Shown piece after piece: positions 10,941 through 22,984 of a stretch of 64,000 nucleotides of DNA. The notes under the pieces are model-generated. The model saw nothing but the letters and a program-made list of their open reading frames with translations, did no database searches and was not told the DNA's origin. The stretch spans positions 199,327,126-199,391,125 of the forward strand of contig JAHLJT010000631.1 of NCBI GenBank assembly GCA_031308135.1. Reading direction: 5' to 3'. The position numbers were made by a program, and so were the translations under genes. Each line of letters begins with the position of its first letter. Within the stretch, counting starts at the first letter, position 1. Source of the stretch: Acheta domesticus (Eukaryota > Arthropoda > Insecta > Orthoptera > Gryllidae).

Positions 10941-11585
10941 TTGATTGTTAGTGATTTTGGGCGCGTCAACTGCTTTGGTCATTAGTCCCGTAAGTGCAAT
11001 GCATGTTTATTTCATCGTGAGGTGGAAGAGATGTTGCCCGCTATGCCGATGGCGAGATCCGGCGCTGACCTTCCGTCCACTAGCGGGGCTTCCCAACCAG
11101 GTATCTGCCACCAGCGGGGCACCACCCCAGCCGGGACAAGCTCTAAATCACCGACCGATTTACCTGTCGGCTTGCCGGGTTCTTTCTTAACAAGGTATCT
11201 CCCACCAGCAGTGCACGGCCCACAGCCGGGACAAGTTCCAATCCTCCCACTGGTCTCCCAGCATATATGGTAGTGTTGTGCAAGTTAGTGTGTGTGTGTG
11301 TGTGTGAAGATAGGACAAGGAAGAGGAAGGAAATATCGCGCGAGGTCCGTTTGTTAGGGTATTTCTCCGGCATTCGTTTGATGTTGATCGGAGAAACTAC
11401 GGAAAACTTCCAATCAGAGCAGCCGGTCGCTAGAATTTTCCTCCAGACATCGGTTGAATTCTACATCTAACTGACAAGCTAGTGTTGAAAAATCCTGCCA
11501 CCGTCGGGACTCGAACCTAGCACCTCTCGGTCAGAGGCATTGCAGTGACATCAGTTGATGCACTGAGCCACCTATCCTGGTTGAC
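10941..11585 (-). mobile_element. Long tRNA-headed SINE (645 bp), reference copy
   Basis: The minus strand starts at the right with a tRNA-like head: an A-box-like 'ggtggctcagtgc' and a B box GGTTCGAGTCC (rc of about 11506-11516). A ~500-base body follows, then a tail ending in AATCAATCAA. The 8-bp repeat ATTTTTGA flanks it (10933-10940 and 11586-11593) and looks like the target duplication. It lies inside a family A copy of E2 and is absent from E1. It would be transcribed by RNA polymerase III and moved by a LINE partner. Other copies lie at 546-1612, 22285-22570, 22985-23330, 32584-33000 and 35755-36780. The body is long for a SINE. Confidence 0.8.
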
Positions 11586-11924
11586 ATTTTTGAGAAAATG
11601 TTGAAAATGTCCCTGGGGCTTAATAAAAAGTATCTCCAAAAATTAATGAATGTTTTTAAAAATCGCAGAACTTCGACTCAGACCAGATCGACAGGGGTTT
11701 ATTCAGTTGGGCAAAAATTCTACACATAGTTTAGGCGCTAGTGGTGTTCACATACGCCCAGACAGGCAGACACAGACAGATGGACGGACGAACGGACGTT
11801 AAAAAGTCAAAACACACATACACCCTTTCGGTATCCAGGGGACCCCAAAACGAGTACTTCCGTTAATATCTCGAAATAGATTTTCCGCAGCATTACATAA
11901 CTTTGAGTAACTAACACGAGAAAG

Positions 11925-14120
11925 TAACTGGTGGTGCTACAGAATGGCACAGACTTTCCCGTATTAGTTTTCAATTTCCTATAGTCTCAGCCAGCTATTC
12001 GGACTTTGTCGTAGTAAAATTTACTATTTTGTTGGCATGGGCTAGATTTATGGCCTTACCCCATCTTGCCACCTGCCATTTAATGTACCCAACTTATTTT
12101 TTAGGTTTTCACAATTATTCGGTTTCCTAATGGTAGATTCAAAATATTGCTTTTAGAATATTAAAGAAGACTGAAACCTTGTCCTTTACGACAATTTTCA
12201 TTCATAAACTTGATACCGTTTTTAAGAAAAGGGTGTTTAAGCGTCTGTGGCAATGTGAAATATGAAGCCCTTTTTCACAGGAATCTTGAGAGTTTTTTTA
12301 AAATTTATTTTAAGATATTTTAAGCTCTTCCATTCACAAATGCAATAATGTTTACAAATCGCTGCAAATGTGCATACAAGGCATGCGAAATATTTAAAAA
12401 ATACATTTGTGTAAATTTTGAAGAAAAACAACAAAATAATACAACAAAACTTTTTTGTTTCCCTAGACAGTGCATTTCGCACTATACGTACAAAAACTTT
12501 GAACAAAAAATTTGGAACCTTTTCAGAAAAAATTGGCGTTTGAGCGTTTCTGAAAATGCGAAATTTCGAGTTCATTTCCAAAAAAAATTTTTAGTTTTCG
12601 AAAAACTTTAAATGATATAATTTAAAGTACGTGTGCTCATCAATCTAATAATGTGAACAAATCGCCGATAATGTAAATATAAACGACGTGACAGGCTATT
12701 CAAAAAGTTTCATTTGTGTTATTTCATTGTGTTATTCTATGTTTACTGGTACACTCTGTGCTCTCCTCTAATTCTCCCAGTTATCTTCGGGATCGGCTTA
12801 CACTTTTTTCACAATCAAATGAGTCTGCTTCACATACTACCCGATTTGCCAATTTCCTACTTGTTATTCCCGTTCATCGTACTACCAAATTCGAGGCATC
12901 TTTAGCTATCTTGGTCCACACTTCTACAATTTAATCCCTCATGAGCTTAAAACCCTTCCCTACAAATCATTCTGTGAAAAACTTTGTAAATTTATTAAAC
13001 TTAATTTTTAATCTTTCTTCAATGTTTCTTGATGTATTATGTTAAATTTTCTGTAACCTTCTTGATGTATATGTTTAGCATTACTTCAGTGTTTCCTGTT
13101 ATGTTATATTGCCTCATATTATCTGCTGTACACTTACAATTATATTTTACTTATGTAACTTTTTCAATTTCTAATCCTCATGTACTTACATTTATGCTTT
13201 TTTTCAACTTATTCTTATTCTCTTTTGATTTTATGTTTATGATCTGTATTTTTCTTGTGGTTAGTCTGAAAAGCAGTAATTTAATTACTGAGACTCGCCG
13301 TTGTACTTTTTTGTGCAATAAAGTATTATTATTATTATTTTCGCAAAAACAAAAGAATAGAGCAAAATAGCGTTTATGTCATCTCTTAAAGTACATTTCG
13401 CAATATCCCTACCAATAGTTTAAAGGGAAAAAATGGAGCCGATTTTGAAAAAATCTTGCTTTGTTATCTTTTAAAGTTGCATATATTGCACACAAGATTG
13501 CGCCATAACTACAAAAATTGTTTTAAAAAAATTCATGATCTTAATGAAAGAACTAATTATGTACAACAAATTTCTTAGAAAGGAAAAGTCTCTATCGTCA
13601 ATATTGTAGTTGTAGGAAACGCCGAAAAAATTCAATCTTTTGCAATTTTCGAAAATTCAGTTATCAGTGAAATCGGACCTAAGCCATGTGTATTTTATTC
13701 AATTTTTACGAGAAATATAAAGAAAAAATTTGGAGCCATATTTGAGCAAATTTTTAAAATATCCGGCGGGGGTCGTGTAATGTATCTCCAAAAAGTAATG
13801 CACGTTTTTGAAAATTGCAGAGCTTCGAATGACAGTAGATCGACAGCTGTTTTTTGTTGTTGTTTTTTCCAGTTTGGAAAAATTTGTACGCAGTGTAAAC
13901 GCTAGTGTTGTTCACATACACCAGAGACACTGACGGACGTTTTTCCGTCAATCAATTTTTCGGTATTAAGGACCCACAAAACATGGATTCTGGCTACACC
14001 ACGAGTTACAGGAAGTAATTTACTATACAACAACACGATTTATCCACATTTTCATTATCAGGACTCGGCTTTGAGAGTTTTCCTGCGCACGAAATAACTT
14101 TCTCTTCGTATGAAGATTGA
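11925..14120 (-). repeat. Family A repeat in E2, second copy, minus strand, split by a LINE
   Basis: This runs from 'actggtggtgctacagaatgg' to 'ataactttctcttcgtatgaag' and matches E1 3077-4655 nearly base for base, apart from the insertion at 12725-13334. No coding potential is seen. Confidence 0.7.
12725..13334 (+). mobile_element. 5'-truncated LINE 3' end, with empty site in E1
   Basis: The insert encodes the end of a LINE ORF2. About 12770-12900 gives PSYLRDRL, then TRFANFLLVIPVHRTTKFEAS. After a frameshift, 12901-13011 gives YLGPHFYNLIPHELKTLP and a stop. This '(IP)xHRTxxFEAS...YxGPxxYNxxPxELK' pattern is typical of CR1/L2/Jockey-type ORF2 C-termini. A 3' UTR with AATAAA (13317-13322) and an (ATT)n tail follow. 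TTATTT flanks the insert (12719-12724 and 13335-13340), and E1 shows the uninterrupted site near 3867. It is a dead copy. Confidence 0.8.
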
Positions 14121-14864
14121 GAAGAGAGATAAAGTAAAATAAATGTTCACAATTTGAAATTCCATTAATAAAATATTAATTATATCGAATTTAAAAGTAA
14201 CTACTTTTTCTGTCTACTGTTTTTTTTATTTCTTTCTATCAGCAATGAAAACAAAGAGATGCACGTAGAAAACGCAGACACGAACAGAGAATCTTTGAAG
14301 GACTCTGTTCGAAATCTTTACGTGCAGCACATAGGAATGTCAGCAATTCTGAATTAGTATTAGACAAAATATGCTCATTGCAAAAATATAAACACATTTA
14401 AATAAAAACTATTTTTCAAAATTAATTAAATATATTTCCGGAAATAATTTCAAGAAAATTTGGTAATTTGTGAAAATACCTTAATAATTAGCAAATAATA
14501 AATATACTGTTAAGCAGATATTAAATGATCAGCAAAATATGTAAAATACGTAATACAGTACAAAATTTGTAACGAAAAATTTAAATATTTTGTTAGGATT
14601 GCAACAGTTCGCCTAAATTACAAAATGAGAACAGTAGACAAAACATATTTAATTACATTAGACCCGGACTTTAGCCATGAGATCGACAAGCAGTACCGCG
14701 AAACAGAATTTTGACGTTACTGAAGATCATTTATTTACATGACTAGAGAAGTCTATTTATCCGATTTCAGTGTATGATATGGCGTTAGATTCAGGGTGCA
14801 TCTCGCCAGCGCGCTATTTTACCACTTTTTCAAATATGTCCGCAAGTATAAAAACATTTTAAAA

Positions 14865-15808
14865 ATTCGATTCGGCTATTTTACTGGGAAAAGGATTAAC
14901 CAGGTGAATTCTATCAAGGTGACAAACGCCGTTTTGAAATGATAAATCGAATCGTAGGATAAAAGAGCTCTTGCGTTATCTCCGCTTGTTTTTTCCGGTA
15001 GTGAAATGGTAATGGAAGATCTTAGAAGTACAATATATCTAAAATACGATGTGAGGAGATGGAATATGGGTGATATTTACGCAATTAGTTCGATTTTTTC
15101 TTTTTGAAATCAGCACCAAAGCAGGATCGGTGTTTTGAGTGATACCTCAGACATTCTTATGATGGTATTCGAAGGAAGATGGAATATGTGAATAAGGTAA
15201 TAGTTTTATACTACTATTAAAGATGATACGAGACCGTTTACCCCTATTACAGCATCACTAGTTTCATATGTGGGGAAAAATATCTTGAGATGCGAAGTGA
15301 CGGAAGCATCAACGAAGTGACGGGGTGTCTGGCTTGCTGCCCCCGAAAGTTCAGCCTTCTTGCCCGTCGCCGCGCCGCGGCGGCCGCCGCCCGGCTCGCC
15401 CGTGCCGGCGTGACCGCGCCGCCGGCCAACAATGTCCCGGCGGCGTGGAAGGGGAAGGGGGAGTGGGGTGAGGTGTTTTTCGAAATTTCACTTACCGTCG
15501 CTCCTATTTATCCGATTTGCATGTTTGACACGGCGTTGGATTCTGGAAGCGTGTCGCCATCGCGCTATAAGCCCACATTTTTGAAATTGTTCCCGGAAGT
15601 ACGAGAAAAATTTTAAAAATCGAGTTTCTGCTAGTTTTTTTGGAAAAAGGGCTTCGTAGCGTAAATTCTATTATAAACAGGAGTCAAATGCCGTTTACAG
15701 ATCGAAAATCGGACCATTTGTTCAGACGTAATCGGTAAAGTAAAATTCACTAAACTTGGTGCTGCCACGTGGTGGCGACAAATTGAACTAGTGTCGGTAC
15801 ATTTAGCC
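14865..15808 (-). repeat. E2 right inverted arm
   Basis: Reverse complement of 8691-9665. It contains the GC-rich core at about 15350-15475. Long apparent frames here (for example 108 codons at 15290-15616) arise from GC-rich arm sequence, recur in mirror image in the other arm, and show no protein-like conservation. Confidence 0.7.
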
Positions 15809-16029
15809 TTAAGCGGTAGGATATTCATTTTCACTTGTTGCCGAACAGTCAACCATTACTGCGAACAGGGAAAATCGAACTTTTTCAAGTGCTTACTCTC
15901 AGTTGCCTGATTTTGGTACTTCATCTGTAAGTCTTTTAACCATCACATTTTTAAAGAGGATAATACAAGCTATTGATGTTGGGTAAAGTAATTTATTTTA
16001 CTTGCTGTGTAAAAAAGTTATTGGCATTT

Positions 16030-17300
16030 GGAACATAAACACGCTGGTACTTAACCCGGGCGGGCGGACGGACGGACGGACGAACGTTTTGCTTTCAATT
16101 GGTTTTTCGGTATCAGGGACTCATACAACAGGGATACCACGTGTTAGGGGATTTTTTTCATAATTTAGCAACTGGATTTATCCAATTTTTTGTTTTCACG
16201 GCCGGCAACGAATTTTTCTGCCGAAAATTCGCAATTTTTTCGCGCAGCATTGCATATCTTTCTCTATACCAGAATATATTACTCCATATATACGTACGTA
16301 TACGGGAAAGAAAAATTAACAGATTTTTTCCTTTTCGTTTTTTGAAACATTTTTGATAAAATCTTGTTTTGAAAATTTCCTTTATTCCATGCACAAATTA
16401 AGCAAAAACTACTCAATTTATTGAAAAATTAAACACTTTATTTAAAGATACAACATTGGAGAACATATTTTATTTTAAAAAATCCCTACCTTCAATATTG
16501 TAGTTGAAGGCATACGCTGATTTTTTTTTCAATTTTCGCAGTTTTTGAAAATTTAACAATTTAACAATAATTGGTCTTGCGCCCTTTTATAAGCTGTTTT
16601 GTTCCACCCGAAAAAATTAAACACAAATATTGGTGATATATTTGAGAAACATTTGTAGATATTGAGGATTCATGTAAAGTACCCCCCAAAATCAAAATCT
16701 TCGTGTCAAATCCAAGTGGCCATGATATCAATCAGATCGATAGGGGAAAATCAATTTTGGTGGGTTCTGCGTTCGGTTCAGACGCTAGCGTTGTTCATAA
16801 GTAGATATACTAACAGACTTTTACTACCAACCTATTTTTGTCAGAACCCACATGAATTCTGTCTGCATGTGTTCGATGAGGTATTTTATTGCATATTGTA
16901 ACACGATTTACCCACGTTTCCGGTACAGGACCCCAAAATACGCGTTTTTTCGGTCGAAAACCATCGTTTTTTGCCACAGCATTACTACACAGCATCCTAA
17001 CATACTTCGTAAGTAAGATGTGAGAAAGTAAAAAATCTATTCTCAATTTTGTATATAAGGAAGGGGGTCCAACATTTTTTTTACTTGTGCAAGTTTTGAA
17101 TAGTGAGAGGTTTTAAAGAAAATTGGTTCTGCGCCATTTTTATAAGCGTATTTTAAGCTATTCGACAAAAAAATGAGCGAGTTTTGAGAAAAACTCGAGA
17201 GTTTTGAAAAAATGAGCGAGTGGAAAATATCCTAGGGTCTTCATGCAATGTAGTACCTCTAAAAAATAAAATCTGGTTCATATTCTTAGGACCTTGAGTG
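16030..17300 (-). repeat. Family A-related units, minus strand, diverged
   Basis: The first unit contains 'ggacggacggacggacgaac', 'ttggtttttcggtatcaggg' and a 5' end near 16265-16315 (ctataccagaata...cgtatacgggaaag). A second, more diverged unit ends near 17025 (gtaagatgtgagaaagtaaaa), and a partial third follows to about 17300. No gene. The 220 bases before it (15809-16029) show nothing recognisable. Confidence 0.5.
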
Positions 17301-17399
17301 CGCCGAGGTGGTTGGGAATATTAGTTTTGAAGAAAGTCATGTGAACGATTTACGCTTAGAGGAAAGACTTCCTCAGTAGTTTAGGCCAGGCATCCCAAG

Positions 17400-17800
17400 G
17401 TTGCGGGCAATGTAATGGAGCTTACTAGAAAGTACCGGGAGCGTATAAGCGACTCTGACAGTTCTCTCGCCACGTGTTGTGGTATATCATATGACCTGCT
17501 CTGAAGCAATCAGCTTGTGAGGATTTGTTTTCTTTCTCGCAGCCAGCGGTCCGCGTTGCCGCTCATCTGACTCACACGCAGTTGCGGAGGCGGTAAGGTT
17601 CGGCTGTGGCGAAGGCTATGAATATGATGTCAAGACGTGTCGACGCCTGTCAGTAAGTGTTAATGTTTTGAGATTTAATTTATCTATCATATAGGTGGTG
17701 CCATGAGCGTAGTAATATGTGGCAACAGCGCATCGAACTGTCAGAGTCACTTATACGCTGCTGGTACTGTAGTTTACCAGCATTATGTCAAGAGCAACTA
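17400..17800. mobile_element. Foldback element with ~65-bp diverged inverted ends
   Basis: 'gcgtataagcgactctgaca' at 17441-17460 is matched, with one change, by the reverse complement of 17741-17760. The pairing continues outward more weakly to about 17400 and 17800 (gtacc, actaga, taatg). The middle is GC-richer and contains a donor-like GTAAGT near 17652. It has no coding capacity. It could be a MITE or a chance-conserved promoter foldback. Confidence 0.5.
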
Positions 17801-18600
17801 TCACGAAATTTAAAAGTAAGGGTTGTACAAATTTCTCCGAGGTGGCGCTATACTTGGCTCATTGCTGTCTTTTGGAGAAGTCAGTTGACAATAATTGCAC
17901 CTAATTTGGAGATATTAATTCCAATTTCGTCTAATAAAATAAGGATATTATCTACTAAAATGAAATATATCAGAAATATTTGAACTTATCAATTGAGAAT
18001 AAAAGTAAACATTTTTAATCAAAAGAATCTTTTAGATACCGGGTTTACTTAAGCGTGCAATATTTGCTTTATCTTCCTGCGTTAAGGTTGGGAACAAAGA
18101 TAATTAAAAGAGCTGTCCACATGTAAGGGTGATGCAATAACTTATGATGTTTTTCAAGAGGAGGTAGACTACTTAGAGACCTGTTAATTAATTTCACATA
18201 ATTGTTACACAATAAAAATTATCATATAATAATTTAACAAAAATAACCAAAAAAGAAAATAGGCACAAAATGACTTGACAAAAATTATTATACAAGGCAA
18301 AATTTAAAAAGAAAATAAACATGTATTAAACAAACTAATAAGTAATGAAGTGTATTGTAATCATAATTCAACTCTCGTTTTTCCTAGAAAATATCCGGCA
18401 AACGTATTTTCGTATGACGCTACCATTCGTTGGGATATTTCGAGCTCACTTTGTGTCTATCTTCCCTATTAAAGCTTGCGCGTGTACACTCCTTTCTGGA
18501 TTTGGAGGGGCAATAAGCGGAGCCAGAGGAAGTTGCCTGTGCTCGCAAGAACGCCGGTTTTCCCAGGCGGGGAAGTAGCTTGTGCGGACGCCTTTTTTAG
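17801..18600. other. AT-rich sequence, no recognised feature
   Basis: I see no gene, RNA or repeat of the families listed here. The 77-codon frame at 18345-18578 lacks any recognisable domain. Confidence 0.45.
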
Positions 18601-18751
18601 GCGTTAGTGTTGTTCACAGATAGGTGGACTAAGGAAACACGCACAGACGAATTCACGGTCAGACAGACTGATGGAAAGACGTATCGACCGACAGACAAAC
18701 GGGCAGACAAGACGGAAGGCCTGCCAGACACACGGATGTACAGGCACACGT

Positions 18752-18786
<35 letters not shown>

Positions 18787-18850
18787 CTCTAAGTCTCAGC
18801 GACTCCCGAAACGTGTATTTCCGTTAAAATCTCCATCAGCTTTTTTCAAG
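18600..18850 (+). repeat. GACA-rich low-complexity block with (CA)n run
   Basis: The 'ggcgttagtgttgttcacag' word at the left belongs to the family A block that precedes its GTCC/GACA-rich stretch. A CA dinucleotide run occupies about 18752-18783. Both-strand frames here are low-complexity artefacts. Confidence 0.5.
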
Positions 18851-18899
18851 ATTACAATAATTTTTTTCTCTTTACAACGTGTTCAAGAAAATATTAATG

Positions 18900-19765
18900 G
18901 AAAAACTTAACAAACAGTTCATATATGTGTACTTCTCATACAATAATTGACCTATTTTGCCTACAAATGGGGTGAACCTTTCGGATTTTGAAAGTGACAC
19001 TCTGCACATTCAAAACTAGCGGAAGTACTCCACTTTTCCTGGCAAGTTTAGGCCAAGATCGGTATTAAATAGGAAAAGTTGTGAATTCTCTCTATTTGTA
19101 TCCCCCTGACCTGTTCTAGACAGCACCGCACTAATCAAACACACCCTATTCCTTCCCTCCATTCTCGCATTGCCCTGCCTCACCTTGTCGCTTTGTACCT
19201 TTCCATTTTCGGTACGATCACCGTTCTGTTGAGGATCTGTAAACGTGTACTATTGCAGACCCCCGCTAAACATCGTGTAACAATTTTAAACTGCAATTAC
19301 ATAAAAAGGAATGGCACTTCTGGAATGAATTAAATGGGTTTTTGGAAAGTTTAATGCAGTTGCATAGATTTCCTCAACCACCTCCAAATATTCCAATATA
19401 CTCCAAATCCGTCGTAAAACATTGAAAGAATGCCGTAGATGAAGATTAATTTGATTCTATGGGCTGGGAAAGAGGAACAGAAGTAATTTTCAGGATTTCT
19501 CAGGCGGATAGTAACTTTTATCTTGTTTTGAAATTTACCTTTACAAAATTTTATTAAGTTTGAAAAAAAACTGTAGATGTATATAAAAATCAAACAAACT
19601 TCTTTATATGAGATATAATAATTTGAAAAAAAATAATCTAAGCTATGTCCGGTAAAATACTCTACCTTTGAGTGAAAACTCCCATCAAAATCGTTTAGCC
19701 AATCTAGAAATAACCTCGGACAGACAAACGAAAATCGTAAAAACAATTCCATTGCTTTTACTTTC
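18900..19765. other. No recognised feature
   Basis: AT-rich sequence. A 133-codon minus-strand frame (19351-19752) is present, but I recognise no family. Its composition (rich in F, Y, I and L) fits chance translation of AT-rich DNA. Confidence 0.4.
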
Positions 19766-19767
19766 TT

Positions 19768-20224
19768 GCTACCGCTCCCGCGGTAGAAAGGAAGTTATGT
19801 AATGCTGCGCGAAAAAACAGCGAATTCTCGGCAGAAAAACTCTTTTTACAGCGCGCAGGCAACGAAAAAATGGATATATCTAGATGCTAAATTTAGGGAA
19901 AAAATCCCCTAACCATTGGTGTAGCCAGAATCCATGTTTTGTGGGTTCTTCATACCGAAAAATAGATTGACGCAAAACGTCAATCCGTCTGTCCGTCCGT
20001 TCATCTTTCCGTACGTCTGTCCGTCTTTCTGTCCATTTGTCTGTCCGTTTGTCTGTGAACAACGCTACCGGCTAAACCGTTCAACCGATTTTCTCCAACA
20101 ATGATATTCCTCAGTCGATCTCGCTGATGTCACGGCCCTTGAATTTAAAACCGATATTTTAATTTTGGTGGGTACTTTACACGAAGTCTCTGAGACATTT
20201 TCAAAATAAAACTAGTGGTGCTAC
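19768..20224 (+). repeat. Family A deletion derivative, plus strand
   Basis: The 5' part is present ('gttatgtaatgctgcgcgaa', 'gtgtagccagaatccatgtt', a (GTCC)n-like block, 'cctcagtcgatct'). It then jumps from 'gagacattttcaaaataaa' to the terminal motif ACTAGTGGTGCTAC. Both ends of the unit are therefore kept and the ~1.2-kb middle is lost. Confidence 0.6.
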
Positions 20225-20245
20225 AGTAGTAGCACCACTAGTTTT
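20208..20245. repeat. Perfect 17-bp-stem palindrome at a family A end-to-end junction
   Basis: AAAACTAGTGGTGCTAC, four bases AGTA, then the exact complement. The stem is the terminal motif of family A, so two copies of opposite orientation meet end to end here. Confidence 0.85.
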
Positions 20246-22091
20246 ATAATATGGCACACTCCTTCCCATATTAGTTTTCTATTTCCTTCGGTCTCGGCTA
20301 GATATTTGAAATTGCCACAATTCATGTCAGCTGGCAATCTATCTCCGCTCAAAGTATATTTTTGGACATTTCCTTAATTTTTCGGTTTCCTAATGGTAGA
20401 ACGGAAATATTAATTTTAAAAATACGAGATTTGAAGCTCTTTTTCACAGAAAACTTTTGAGTTTTTTAAAAATTCATTTTAAGTCATTTGAATCACTTTA
20501 ACTTACAAATACAATAGTGTTTACAAATTGCTGGAAAATATGAATATGAGGGATGTGAATATGTGGGAACAAAATGTGAATATTAAAAGGGTGAGAGATC
20601 TTTCAAAAAGTTACATTTATGTACTTTTTGCAAAACCAAACCATACCCCAAATTGAACTTTAAGTCATATTAAAGAGTGCAATTATCACTATCCATTCGA
20701 AAAGTTTGAAGAGAAAATTTGGAACCATTTTTGAGAAAATGGCGTTTGAGCATTTCTGAAAATGCGGAATTTTGAGCTAGTTTTCACAGACGACGGGTGA
20801 ATTCTCGAGAAACTTTACTTGACATTATTTAAAACATGTATTTGTAAAGTATAATAATGTGAACAAATCGCCATTAATCTAAATATTACCGACGTAGGAG
20901 ACAAGTAAAAATACATTTTTTTGTAATTTTTGGAAAAACAAAAGAATAGAGGAATGTGGCGATTATGTCATTTCATAGAGTGCATTTCGCAATATCCCTA
21001 CTAAATGTTTCATGAAAACATTTGGAGCCGTTTTCGAGAAAATCTAGTTTTTGTAATTTTTTAAAAATTGCAAATATTGCACTTAATATTGCGCGAAAAC
21101 TACTATAATTTTCAAAAAATGTACATGAGCTTAATGATATAACTCACTTTAGAGAACAAATTTTATTTGGAGGAAAAATCTCCATCTTCAATTTTGTACT
21201 TGTAAGAAGACGCCGAAAAAAATTCAAACTTTTGAAATTTTCGAAAATTCAGAGTAAACCGTGAAAATGAGGTCTATGCCACCTTTACCCGTGTATTTTA
21301 CTTTATCCCTACAAGAAATTTAAAGTAAAAAATTGGAGCCATTTTTGAGAAAACATTTTTGTATTTCTTTTAAATTGAATATAGTGGAAATTGCAATATT
21401 GCGCGAAAACTACTAAAATTTTCAAAAAATGTGCAAGATCTTAAGAAAGAACTCACTATGAAAAACAAATTTTATTTAAAGGAAAAATTTCTATCTGCAA
21501 TTTTGTAGTTGGAGGAAGACGCCGAATAAAATTCAATCTTTTGCAATTTTCGAAAATTCAGAGTTAACCATGAAAATAGTACGTATGCCACCTTAATACG
21601 CGTATTTTACTCCATTCTTACAAGAAATTTAAAGAGAAATTTGGAGCCGTTTTTGAGAAAATTTCGAAAACGTCCGGGGGGCTTCATGTAAAATACCCCC
21701 AAAAATTAATGAATGTTTTTTAACCTCTCAGAGCTTCGACTCAGACCAGATAGACGGGTGTTTCTTCAATTTGGAAAACATCGTATGCATAGTTTAGGCG
21801 CTAGTGTTCACATACACCGGACGGACAGACGGACGGACGGTCGGACGTTTTGCTTTAAATTGGTTTTTCGGTATCAAGGACTTCAAAAACAGGGATTCTG
21901 GCTACACCACGTGCTAGGGGATTATTTTCTTAATTTAGCAACTGGATTTATCCACTTTTTCGTTATTACGGTCCGGCAACGAATTTTGTTCTGCCGAAAT
22001 TAGCCATTTTTTCGCGCAAGCATTACATAACTTTCCCTATACTACGTATATTATTCCGTGTTTACGTACGTATACGAAAAAGTAAAAAACG
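20225..22091 (-). repeat. Family A repeat, full copy, minus strand
   Basis: It runs from TAGCACCACTAGTTTT through the internal repeats to the family start near 22035-22091 (actttccctatactacg...cgtatacgaaaaagta). The sub-repeat 'gcgcgaaaactactaaaattttc' to 'ttggagccgtttttgagaaa' occurs twice in full here (about 21060-21350 and 21380-21660). This copy is therefore longer than those at 23.9 and 25.5 kb. No gene. Confidence 0.7.
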
Positions 22092-22284
22092 GCTCCATCG
22101 TTTTTGATGAAATTTTGTTGTCGGATAATGTAAAGAATGTTTAAGAAAATGGTGCAAGTCGCCTGTAGGTTAAAAACCCTAATTTTTCGAATATTGAAAA
22201 AATTCAAAATTTGTTCGGCATCTTCCTACAACTACATTTATGAAGATGCAATTTTCTTTCAAACGAATTACATCTTCCTTGTCC

Positions 22285-22570
22285 TTTCCGCTCCCCTTAC
22301 ACACACTTACACCAACATGCAATAAAAACACAATCATATCGGGAAACCGGTCGGGAGCTTAGATCTTTCCTAGCTGAGGCGGTGCCCCGCTGGTTGGTCG
22401 AGGAAACCCCGCTAGCCGTCGATAGGTCAGCGCCGGATCCCGCCATACAGCGGGGGAAGGCAACAGCCACCTACCGAGCAAAAACACGCCCTACATTTAT
22501 GAGACTAATTACCATAGTATTTGACGCGCCAGGAATCACTATCAATCAACCAATCCATTCGGACGAGGAG
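22285..22570 (+). mobile_element. SINE, 3' portion, plus strand
   Basis: The 3' half matches the 10941-11585 element: 'gtgccccgctggt', 'aaccccgctag', 'gtcagcgccggatc', 'gactaattaccatag', 'gacgcgccaggaatcac' and the tail 'atcaatcaaccaatcc'. The tRNA head is missing. Sequence from 22571 to about 22984 has no recognised feature. Confidence 0.65.
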
Positions 22571-22984
22571 GATGTCATTTTTAACTTCTCTTCGCCAAGT
22601 AGGTTTGCTTTCTCCGCGGCTTCGAGGTTCCTCTGAGGTTCCCGTTTACGGTTTTAGGAATTTTAGGGCCTCAAGGCGAGATATCTAACCTTCCGCTGTC
22701 CTCTCATTTGCCTTCCAAACAGGTAGCCATTGGTAGACGGGGGAAGCACTTACGCTGGTAATCACTCGGTCGCCTGAGATACGTTAGTCACCCTCCGATG
22801 TCCATCTCCTGCGTGGAAATGTGGTTGGAATTTTTCGTTCATTGAGAAAGAGACCTACAAGTCCGTATTTTCTTTCCCTCCAGTGCTTCTAGAAAATGCT
22901 CAAAATATTATATAATAAAATATTGACAACGTCTCAATTACTTACGTACTCAATTTTACTTTTCTTTCCTTTAATTTGATGATT

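Larger units (their letters stand above)
9690..11920 (-). repeat. Family A repeat in E2, first copy, minus strand, split by MITE and SINE
   Basis: It starts at the family 3' end (ctgtgccag...), continues through 'gagaaaatggcgtttgaac' and 'aagacgccgaaaaa', and ends at the family 5' end near 11920 (ttccgcagcattacataac...gagaaagta). It contains the MITE at 10315-10451 and the SINE at 10941-11585. E1 keeps only the two ends of this copy. Confidence 0.65.
8691..15808. mobile_element. Element E2: 7.1-kb TTAA-flanked element with ~950-bp inverted arms
   Basis: It has the same termini as E1 and is flanked by TTAA at 8687-8690 and 15809-15812. The arms (8691-9665 and about 14865-15808) are complete inverted copies including the GC-rich core, so E2 is the better reference. 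The interior holds two minus-strand family A units in tandem. These are interrupted by a 137-bp MITE, a 645-bp SINE and a 610-bp LINE 3' end, followed by the E1/E2-specific segment. There is no transposase-like open frame. The interior runs parallel to E1 while the two termini are exchanged relative to E1. Confidence 0.75.

Noticed and set aside
15290..15616. 108-codon frame, mirrored at 8882-9208
   Set aside because: It lies in the inverted arms of E2. It crosses the variable GC core and changes freely between E1 and E2, so it is not conserved as protein.
19351..19752. 133-codon minus-strand frame
   Set aside because: Amino-acid composition is that of random AT-rich translation, and I see no motif or conserved neighbour.
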